This document shows positions 1 through 4,689 of a stretch of DNA of 7,347 bases, piece after piece. Position 1 is the first letter of the stretch; each line of letters begins with the position of its first letter. The stretch lies in the NCBI GenBank assembly GCA_903858075.1, contig CAIOHI010000218.1, forward strand, positions 1-7,347, written 5' to 3'. The notes below the pieces were generated by a model. The model ran no database searches and had not been told where the DNA came from. It saw only the letters and a list, made by a program, of their open reading frames with translations. Source of the stretch: an uncultured Actinomycetes bacterium (GTDB taxonomy: Bacteria; Actinomycetota; Acidimicrobiia; Acidimicrobiales; Ilumatobacteraceae). The position numbers and the translations under genes were made by a program.

Positions 1-420
1 ACTGCGGTATTGCGTACCAACATCGTTACCTTGTCGCATTCCCTGTGTGGGGTCATGTGCTTCCCAAAACACTTTAAGTAGTTGCTCGTAGGTCACCTGC
101 GCGGGTACGTAAGCAACCAACACCACTTCGGTATGCCCAGTGAGACCTGAGCACACTTCTTCGTATGCAGGGTTCGGCGTGTAACCACCGGCATAACCCA
201 CTGCGGTGGAGTGCACGCCGGGAATTTTCCAAAACACTCGTTCCGCACCCCAAAAACAGCCCAAAGCAAAAACCGCTGTTTCGGTTCCACTTGGCCACGG
301 CGCCACCAAAGGCGCATCGAGTACAAAATGTTTTTCTGGAATTGACACGAACTGTTCAGTTCTGCCTGGAAGCGCATTCGCCTCTTCCACCATCAGTGCT
401 TTTTGCCTGCCGAAGTTCAT
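1..420 (-). CDS. msrA: Peptide methionine-S-sulfoxide reductase MsrA (3' end cut by window edge)
   Basis: Reduces the S-epimer of methionine sulfoxide in free or protein-bound methionine, normally with thioredoxin as reductant, in the cytoplasm. The 140 codons visible contain the family signature GCFWG at residues 54-58 with catalytic Cys55, then GYAGGYTPNP (75-84), EEVCSG (87-92), GHTE (95-98, with the conserved Glu98), and HDPTQGMRQGND (122-133) with Asp133 and Tyr138 in GTQYRS. The N-terminal region (residues 11-40, including ALPGR and a VSIPEKHFVLDAP segment) resembles the long N-terminal extension of E. coli-type MsrA (about 212 aa), so roughly 60-70 C-terminal residues, including the resolving cysteines, lie beyond the left edge. 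The start is the ATG whose complement is at 418-420. It has no Shine-Dalgarno sequence but lies 7 bases after a TAGCAT box, suggesting a leaderless mRNA. It is divergent from the dioxygenase gene. Identity is firm; the exact start is likely but not certain. Confidence 0.95.
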   Translation of the reverse strand, partial: MNFGRQKALMVEEANALPGRTEQFVSIPEKHFVLDAPLVAPWPSGTETAVFALGCFWGAERVFWKIPGVHSTAVGYAGGYTPNPAYEEVCSGLTGHTEVVLVAYVPAQVTYEQLLKVFWEAHDPTQGMRQGNDVGTQYRS

Positions 421-427
421 AGGGCAG

Positions 428-433
428 ATGCTA
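428..433 (-). promoter_or_regulatory. Candidate -10 box of msrA (leaderless)
   Basis: On the minus strand TAGCAT fits the TANNNT -10 consensus and ends 7 bases before the msrA ATG, so transcription would start at or next to the start codon. No convincing -35 hexamer is visible at the usual spacing, and that region lies inside the first codons of the divergent dioxygenase gene. The spacing matches the -10 boxes of the pyrophosphatase and acyltransferase genes, which supports the call. Confidence 0.5.
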
Positions 434-443
434 GACAAGGTTT

Positions 444-1292
444 ATGCCTGCTGCATCACCCACCGTCTTTTTTGGTCACGGAAGCCCCATGAACGCCATT
501 GAACATAATGAGTTCACAAATGGATGGGCAGAATTTGGTGAACGCATTACTTCGCATAACAAAATGCATTTAAAGCATAAAGAAATACCGAATACCGACA
601 AGGGAACCCTCGTGTACCCCAATGCTATTTTGGTCATCTCTGCGCATTGGACTACACAAGGTGTGTGTGTCGCAATGAATCCTCTGCCGCGCACCATTCA
701 TGACTACAGCGGTTTCCCACCGGAACTTTCACAGGTGGAGTATCCAGCTCCAGGTTCACCAGCTCTTGCCCAACACGTCACCAATTTATTGCGTGAGTTC
801 GTTGCTCCTGAACCAATTTCTGTAACGACAACATGGGGTCTCGATCACGGAGCATGGTCAGTGTTGCGACACGTCTTTCCCAAGGCAAATGTTCCTGTTG
901 TGCAAATGTCAATTGATATTTCAAAACCTGCAGCGTGGCACCTGCAAGTTGCCCGCAAATTGCAAACACTGCGCGACTATCAAGTGCTCATTGTGGGCAG
1001 TGGCAACATTGTGCACAACTTGGGTGCTATCAACTGGTCTGACAATGCAGAACCGCATCCTTCAAGCATCGGCTTCCACAAATACATCGTTGAAGCAATT
1101 GAAAACAACGATGTTGACGCCATTGTGAACTACGCAAGCCACCCCGATGCGGCATATGCGGTGCCAACACCAGAACACTTCTTGCCACTTCTCTACGTCC
1201 TCGGTGCACGGCGCCCCAATGAAGCGCCACACACCGTGACCGATGGGTTCGTGTATTCCTCGCTGTCTATGTACAGCGTTGCTTTTGGCTAG
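444..1292 (+). CDS. ygiD: DODA-type (YgiD-like) class III extradiol ring-opening dioxygenase
   Basis: A cytoplasmic non-haem metal dioxygenase of the LigB/DODA superfamily; E. coli YgiD opens the ring of L-DOPA at the 4,5 bond. The protein (282 aa) has FFGHGSPMN (9-17, His12), SAHW (66-69, His68), YPAPGSPALA (100-109), WGLDHGAW (131-138, His135), SKPAAWH (160-166), GSGNIVHNLG (185-194, His191) and PTPEHFLPLLYVLGA (241-255, His245). By comparison with the family, His12, His68 and His245 are the likely metal ligands, and His135 and His191 conserved active-site residues. The His12-His68 distance is 56 residues against about 35 in E. coli YgiD as I recall it, so there is an extra segment of about 21 residues around 36-57, rich in His and Lys. 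The ATG at 444 has an AAGG three bases upstream, which is closer than ideal; it is the first in-frame start that keeps the conserved N-terminus. The physiological substrate is unknown; a catechol is the safe inference. Confidence 0.9.
   Translation: MPAASPTVFFGHGSPMNAIEHNEFTNGWAEFGERITSHNKMHLKHKEIPNTDKGTLVYPNAILVISAHWTTQGVCVAMNPLPRTIHDYSGFPPELSQVEYPAPGSPALAQHVTNLLREFVAPEPISVTTTWGLDHGAWSVLRHVFPKANVPVVQMSIDISKPAAWHLQVARKLQTLRDYQVLIVGSGNIVHNLGAINWSDNAEPHPSSIGFHKYIVEAIENNDVDAIVNYASHPDAAYAVPTPEHFLPLLYVLGARRPNEAPHTVTDGFVYSSLSMYSVAFG
584..597 (+). repeat. Tandem 7-base direct repeat inside the dioxygenase insertion
   Basis: AATACCG occurs twice in immediate tandem within the segment that has no counterpart in E. 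coli YgiD. A 10-base palindrome AAATGCATTT lies close upstream at 562-571. The block 541-600 is only about 33% GC, against about 45% and 50% in the two flanking 60-base blocks. The repeat is exact, but at this length it could be chance. Confidence 0.45.
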
Positions 1293-1307
1293 TTAACCGG
1301 CACTGTT

Positions 1308-1338
1308 TTGTCGCGCTGGCGCCGCGACGGCATAAAGT
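1308..1338 (+). promoter_or_regulatory. Candidate promoter of the pyrophosphatase gene group
   Basis: A -10 box TAAAGT (1333-1338, TANNNT) ends 7 bases before the ATG at 1346. A -35-like TTGTCG (1308-1313) lies 19 bases upstream of it, slightly longer than the ideal spacing. No Shine-Dalgarno sequence lies between the box and the ATG, so a leaderless transcript is likely. It would drive ppa and probably the two genes after it, which follow at 3- and 2-base gaps. Confidence 0.55.
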
Positions 1339-1345
1339 GACACCT

Positions 1346-1825
1346 ATGGAAATTGAAATGATCGTTGAAATCCCCCAGGGTTCACGCAATAAATATGAAA
1401 TGGACCATGAAACTGGCGCCATTTGGCTCGACCGCACGCTCTTCACGGCCACCCAGTACCCCCTCGATTACGGCTTTTTTCCCCACACCCTCGGCGAAGA
1501 CGGCGACCCGCTTGACGCCCTCATTTTGTTGCCTCAGCCCACATTCCCTGGCTGCCACATGTGGGCTCGCCCCATTGGAGTGTTCTGGATGACCGATGAA
1601 AAAGGCCCCGACGCCAAGGTGCTCTGCGTGCCGTCACGCGATGCCCGCTATGCGCATTACCGCGATCTCTCAGACGCCCCCGATTTTCTCTTGGCCGAAA
1701 TTGCGAACTTCTTTGAGGTCTACAAACTCATCGAGCCCAATAAGGAATCCACCGTTGGTGGCTGGAATGGTGCAGCTGAAGCAGAACAAGAAATCGCCGC
1801 AGCAATTGCCCGCTACGTTCCATAA
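1346..1825 (+). CDS. ppa: Family I (soluble) inorganic pyrophosphatase
   Basis: Hydrolyses pyrophosphate to two phosphates with Mg2+ in the cytoplasm, pulling biosynthetic reactions that release pyrophosphate. The 159-aa protein has the N-terminal VEIPQGSRNKYEMDHETG block (7-24), LDRTLFTATQYPLDYGF (28-44), the family I metal signature DGDPLD (52-57) with Asp52, Asp54 and Asp57, PTFPG (65-69), DEKGPDAKVLCVP (84-96) and NFFEVYKLIEPNK (121-133). Length and sequence closely resemble actinobacterial Ppa (the Mycobacterium enzyme is about 162 aa). I chose the ATG at 1346 over an in-frame GTG at 1337 because the ATG gives the family's usual N-terminus and the GTG overlaps the predicted -10 box. The stop codon is followed after three bases by the start of the thiolase-like gene, so the two are probably cotranscribed. 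Confidence 0.96.
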   Translation: MEIEMIVEIPQGSRNKYEMDHETGAIWLDRTLFTATQYPLDYGFFPHTLGEDGDPLDALILLPQPTFPGCHMWARPIGVFWMTDEKGPDAKVLCVPSRDARYAHYRDLSDAPDFLLAEIANFFEVYKLIEPNKESTVGGWNGAAEAEQEIAAAIARYVP

Positions 1826-1828
1826 GTC

Positions 1829-2995
1829 ATGAGCGTTCGCGGCAAGGCTTTCATTGCAGGGGCATACGAACACCCACTGCGCACCATTCCGAACAAAACG
1901 GTGCAGCAAGTACATGCAGAAGTTGCTGCAGGTGCACTTGCCGACGCTGGTCTTTCGTTTTCCGATGTTGATGCGTATTTCTGCGCGGGTGATGCACCAG
2001 GTTTTGGTGCGCTTTCCATAGCCGAATACTTAGGCCTTCAACTCACGCACATCGACAACACCGAAACCGGTGGGTCTTCATACCTCTTACATGTGCAACA
2101 TGCTGCCGAAGCTATTGCTGCTGGGCATTGTCATGTTGCGCTCATCACACTTGCGGGTTTGCCTCGTAGTTCGGGTGCAGGCATTGGTGGTGCTGGCCGT
2201 TTTGGTTCTGCACCAGAGATATCGTTTGAAAATTTCTTTGGCCTCAGCATTGTTGCTGGCTACGCAATGGCCGCTCGCAGGCACATGCATGAATTTGGCA
2301 CCACAAGTGAACAACTTGCTGAAATTAAAGTTGCTGCTGCGAGCCACGCACAGCACAACCCCAATGCGTTTTTGCAAAATGCGGTCACTGTAGAAGAAGT
2401 GTTGCAATCAAAAATGGTTGCCGATCCTTTACACATGCTCGACTGTTGCGTCGTCACCGATGGTGGCGGTGCACTTGTTGTGGTGTCACCAGAGGTTGCA
2501 CGCAAACTCTCACGACAAAGCGTTCCTGTACTTGGCACTGGCTTTGCTGTGAAACACGTGAATAACGGTCGTATTGACCTCACCCATACAGGTGCAGTGG
2601 TGTCTGGCCCTCGTGCATTTGCCGAAGCTGGCCTCGCGCCAAGCGATATTCGTTATGCCTCTATATACGACAGTTTCACCATCACCGTTCTCACCACGCT
2701 TGAAGACCTCGGCTTTTGTGAAAAAGGAAAAGGCGGTGAGTTTGTTTCCAATGGTGGGCTACAAGCACCCTTTGGCAAACTCCCGTTCAACACCGACGGC
2801 GGCGGGCTGTGCAATAACCACCCCAGCAACCGCGGTGGTATTACCAAAGTCATTGAAGCAGTGCGCCAGCTTCGCAACGAGGCGCACCCTGCAGTGCAAG
2901 TGCCCAATTGTCAGTTTGCACTGGCCCACGGAACCGGCGGCAACCTTGCAACTCGCATGGGATCAGCCACACTCATTCTTGGGCAAGAGGTATAG
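1829..2995 (+). CDS. Thiolase-fold lipid-transfer-type protein lacking both catalytic cysteines
   Basis: A 388-aa thiolase-superfamily protein of the SCP2/'lipid-transfer protein' type, expected to act on an acyl-CoA in the cytoplasm. Visible landmarks are VRGKAFIAGAYEHP (3-16), the nucleophile region ETGGSSYLLHVQHAAEAIAAG (79-99), YDSFTITVLTTLEDLGFC (280-297), NTDGGGLCNNHP (321-332, His331), and ALAHGTGGNLATR (364-376). Two features differ from true thiolases: the usual nucleophilic Cys is replaced by Gly/Ser (GGSS, 81-84), and the C-terminal Cys of CxGGG is absent (AHGTGG, 366-371). His331 is kept. This pattern is known from actinobacterial Ltp2-like proteins, where a DUF35 partner is required and the reaction is a retro-aldol cleavage of a steroid side-chain CoA thioester; Tyr280 of the YDSFT motif is a candidate catalytic residue. 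A DUF35 gene follows after two bases. Substrate unknown; steroid degradation is not shown here. No Shine-Dalgarno sequence is evident, and coupling to the pyrophosphatase stop is plausible. Confidence 0.85.
   Translation: MSVRGKAFIAGAYEHPLRTIPNKTVQQVHAEVAAGALADAGLSFSDVDAYFCAGDAPGFGALSIAEYLGLQLTHIDNTETGGSSYLLHVQHAAEAIAAGHCHVALITLAGLPRSSGAGIGGAGRFGSAPEISFENFFGLSIVAGYAMAARRHMHEFGTTSEQLAEIKVAAASHAQHNPNAFLQNAVTVEEVLQSKMVADPLHMLDCCVVTDGGGALVVVSPEVARKLSRQSVPVLGTGFAVKHVNNGRIDLTHTGAVVSGPRAFAEAGLAPSDIRYASIYDSFTITVLTTLEDLGFCEKGKGGEFVSNGGLQAPFGKLPFNTDGGGLCNNHPSNRGGITKVIEAVRQLRNEAHPAVQVPNCQFALAHGTGGNLATRMGSATLILGQEV
2985..2990 (+). promoter_or_regulatory. Ribosome binding site fixing the DUF35 start
   Basis: AAGAGG lies 7 bases upstream of the ATG at 2998, within the last codons of the thiolase-like gene. 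It supports this ATG over the longer in-frame reading from 2908, which would overlap the upstream gene by 88 bases and add a 30-residue tail with no family resemblance. Confidence 0.65.
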
Positions 2996-2997
2996 CA

Positions 2998-3411
2998 ATG
3001 TCGTTCTTGCCACTTGCCGACGTTGAAATGAACAATGAAACACAGCCTTTTTGGGATGCGCTGCATAACAAAACTTTGCTGCTTCCCCGTTGCACTTCGT
3101 GCACTTCGGTGGTGTGGTATCCGCGTGCTCATTGCCCGGTGTGTTTTTCTACTCAGTTGCAATGGGAAGAAATGTCGGGGCGCGGAACTGTTTATTCCTA
3201 CAGCATTGTTGCCAAAGGCAATGGCCGCTGGAAAGAGTCGGGCCCCTACGTAGTTGCTTATGTGGATCTTGCTGAAGGCCCGCGCATTCTCACCAACATT
3301 GTTGGGGTTGCGCCGAGCGAAGTACATATCAACATGCCAGTGCAAGCGGTGTTCGACACCGGCGACGATGCTCGCGTGTTACTGCGTTTTACTTCTGTAA
3401 GTTCCAGCTAG
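2998..3411 (+). CDS. DUF35 zinc-ribbon/OB-fold protein, thiolase partner
   Basis: A small (137 aa) protein of the DUF35 (OB_aCoA_assoc) family, which binds acyl-CoA and forms complexes with thiolase-fold enzymes. The N-terminal rubredoxin-like zinc ribbon is visible as C32-x2-C35 and C46-x2-C49 (PRCTSC and HCPVC), preceded by a helix containing TQPFWDAL (15-22) that typically packs against the partner. The OB fold follows, with SGRGTVYSYSIV (about 61-72), PYVVAYVDLAEGPRILTNIVG and a final strand block VQAVFDTG. Known parallels are the DUF35 part of ChsH2 with aldolase Ltp2, PhlB in the phloroglucinol acyltransferase complex, and the DUF35 subunit bridging archaeal thiolase and HMG-CoA synthase. 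It follows the thiolase-like gene after two bases, so the two proteins probably form one complex. No MaoC-type hydratase is fused or adjacent, unlike the ChsH1/ChsH2 arrangement. Its last 33 bases overlap the 3' end of the convergent acyltransferase gene. Confidence 0.9.
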   Translation: MSFLPLADVEMNNETQPFWDALHNKTLLLPRCTSCTSVVWYPRAHCPVCFSTQLQWEEMSGRGTVYSYSIVAKGNGRWKESGPYVVAYVDLAEGPRILTNIVGVAPSEVHINMPVQAVFDTGDDARVLLRFTSVSSS

Positions 3412-4494
3412 TCGCTGCGCCCATTGCGAACGCATTGCTGGTCGCTCAATGAGATACCACGAAGCTGCGCTCAATAGAAAAGTAACGCTCATGGCAAGAA
3501 ACAATCGCTCGGTGTTCGACAACGTTTCCCCATGTCGTTGAATAATGCGAAACACCGGTATTTGCCAAATGTATAAACCGTAGGAAATGACTCCCACCCA
3601 GGCAATGGGCTTCCAGCACAAAATGGAAGAAGCGAAAAATACTTTCTGTGCGAGTGCCAAAACAATGATCAAGCATGCAATGTCAAACAGCGTCATACCA
3701 CCGAACCACATAAAAGAACCATCGGCTCGACCGTACAAAACTATTACGACAACAACGATGACGGCAGGGAAACTTGCATAACGAAGAACCGTGGGCTTCA
3801 CCACATTCGTTTTCATCATTAACACGGCACCCAACATCCCAATAATCAAACTTTCAATGCGAGTATCGGTACGAATATACGCAGCAAACCAACCCAGGTC
3901 GTTGTAGACAATTCCTCGCTGTATTGCAAGAATTCCAATACCCAGAGTAATGACACCAATTGGCCAATAATGATTTCGGTTCTTGCGGAAAAGAACAAAG
4001 ACGAGAATCGGCACTGCAATATAGAACTGTCCTTCAATTGATAACGACCACAGTGACACGTTGTCAACAAATTGCGTCATGGGGTTCTTATAAACCGCAT
4101 AATTCGCATACTGAAGAAATGTTGCTTTAGTCATTGCAAATTCATTTGCTGCCGTTCCCGATAATGGGAAGTCATTTCTAACTGCATAAAAATAGTGAGC
4201 AGCTAAAAATACTGCAACTGCAGGAAATATACGCAGTGCCCGGTGCGCATAAAACTTCCGCAAATTAATTTGGCCACCAGATTCCTGATCTTGCAGTAAA
4301 CGCGACGTAATGAGAAAACCGCTCATGACGAAGAACATGTTGACTCCCAGAAACCCACCGCGTGCAAAGGTGCGAAATATGCTGTATTGCAAGACTCCTG
4401 GCGCCGCAAGAAATATGTGAGACACCAAAACGGTCATTACCGCCACCGCACGAAGCCCGTCGAGACCCTCAATGCGCGAAGACGGCTGAGTCAT
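3379..4494 (-). CDS. Integral-membrane acyltransferase, Acyl_transf_3 (OafA/YrhL-like) family
   Basis: A multi-span inner-membrane O-acyltransferase (371 aa) of the family that transfers acyl groups to sugars, polysaccharides or peptidoglycan. Family marks are RIEGLDGLRAVAV (7-19, Arg15), His26 in the first membrane span, GGFLGVNMFFVMSGFLI (46-62), FYAHRALRIFP (81-91, Arg85 and Arg88), LWSLSIEGQFY (149-159, Glu154), TDTRIESLIIGM (209-220, Arg212) and ISYGLYIWQIPVF (303-315), then WYLIERP (346-352). About ten hydrophobic segments are apparent. Gln311 sits where many members have His in YLWH, a variant I believe is also common. There is no C-terminal SGNH esterase domain. I chose the ATG at 4494 over a GTG at 4542 because it begins just before the conserved RIEGLDGLR block and sits 7 bases after a TATTCT box. 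Parts of the gene are lower in GC (about 40-42% in blocks counted) than its neighbours, suggesting possible acquisition. The acceptor substrate is not predictable. Confidence 0.9.
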   Translation of the reverse strand: MTQPSSRIEGLDGLRAVAVMTVLVSHIFLAAPGVLQYSIFRTFARGGFLGVNMFFVMSGFLITSRLLQDQESGGQINLRKFYAHRALRIFPAVAVFLAAHYFYAVRNDFPLSGTAANEFAMTKATFLQYANYAVYKNPMTQFVDNVSLWSLSIEGQFYIAVPILVFVLFRKNRNHYWPIGVITLGIGILAIQRGIVYNDLGWFAAYIRTDTRIESLIIGMLGAVLMMKTNVVKPTVLRYASFPAVIVVVVIVLYGRADGSFMWFGGMTLFDIACLIIVLALAQKVFFASSILCWKPIAWVGVISYGLYIWQIPVFRIIQRHGETLSNTERLFLAMSVTFLLSAASWYLIERPAMRSQWAQRLAGTYRSKTQ

Positions 4495-4501
4495 GACATT
4501 G

Positions 4502-4507
4502 AGAATA
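4502..4507 (-). promoter_or_regulatory. Candidate -10 box of the acyltransferase gene (leaderless)
   Basis: On the minus strand TATTCT (TANNNT) ends exactly 7 bases before the ATG at 4494, the same spacing as at msrA and ppa. There is no Shine-Dalgarno sequence between it and the ATG. No good -35 hexamer is seen. It also supports the shorter start for this gene. Confidence 0.5.
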
Positions 4508-4628
4508 GCAACCGGGCGATCTGAGCCATTGATGACGCCCACAAGCCTGGGTAATAAGTGTTCGTAGACTTTTTGTTAATAATGCGTTTACGCCTTGTTT
4601 TGGTGCGGTGGAAATTCAGGTTGCTGTT

Positions 4629-4634
4629 TATGAT
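4629..4634 (+). promoter_or_regulatory. Candidate -10 box of the BMP lipoprotein gene
   Basis: TATGAT is a near-consensus -10 hexamer and would place transcription start near 4641, leaving a leader of about 49 bases. The hexamer 17 bases upstream (4606-4611) does not resemble TTGACA, so an activator or a different promoter is possible. The rest of this 195-base divergent intergenic region (4495-4689) holds the acyltransferase promoter and an AT-rich stretch around 4565-4590; I see no small gene or recognised riboswitch in it. Confidence 0.4.
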
Positions 4635-4642
4635 CTTGTCAG

Positions 4643-4656
4643 CGGCAAATTTGCCG
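4643..4656. promoter_or_regulatory. 14-base perfect palindrome at the BMP gene's predicted start site (operator or leader hairpin)
   Basis: CGGCAAATTTGCCG is a perfect inverted repeat with no central spacer. It begins about 8 bases after the TATGAT box, so it covers roughly +2 to +16 of the predicted transcript. That position suits a dimeric repressor operator. In RNA it could form only a short hairpin, since a loop would consume the central AAATTT. It ends 21 bases before the ribosome binding site. Confidence 0.45.
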
Positions 4657-4677
4657 TTACACCACCACCTAGAAACC

Positions 4678-4683
4678 AGGAGA
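4678..4683 (+). promoter_or_regulatory. Ribosome binding site selecting a TTG start for the BMP lipoprotein
   Basis: AGGAGA lies 6 bases before TTG at 4690, a strong Shine-Dalgarno sequence at ideal spacing. It fixes the start at TTG. The reading frame stays open upstream to 4558, but that longer reading would put 44 non-signal residues ahead of a clear lipoprotein signal peptide. Confidence 0.85.
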
Positions 4684-4689
4684 AAAACC

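Noticed and set aside
2908..2997. Longer start for the DUF35 protein
   Set aside because: The added 30 residues overlap the thiolase-like gene in another frame and do not resemble the family; ATG 2998 has a good ribosome binding site.
2911..3345. Long open frame on the minus strand opposite the DUF35 gene (144 residues)
   Set aside because: It lies antisense to a firmly identified gene, has no family resemblance, and has an unlikely composition rich in Arg and His; a shadow frame.
4495..4542. GTG start at 4542 for the acyltransferase
   Set aside because: It has no ribosome binding site, adds 16 residues ahead of the conserved N-terminal block, and would include the candidate -10 box for the ATG at 4494.
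4584..4593. Short inverted arms GCGT-TT-ACGC upstream of the BMP promoter
   Set aside because: Four-base arms are expected by chance in this length, and the position does not match a promoter element.
4495..4689. Purine riboswitch upstream of the BMP gene
   Set aside because: BMP genes in Firmicutes are often under purine riboswitches, but I found no recognisable three-way-junction core here, and the predicted leader is only about 49 bases, too short for one.
4558..4689. N-terminal extension of the BMP lipoprotein from an upstream start
   Set aside because: The frame is open, but a strong ribosome binding site and a lipoprotein signal peptide place the start at TTG 4690; the extension would also cover the promoter and palindrome.
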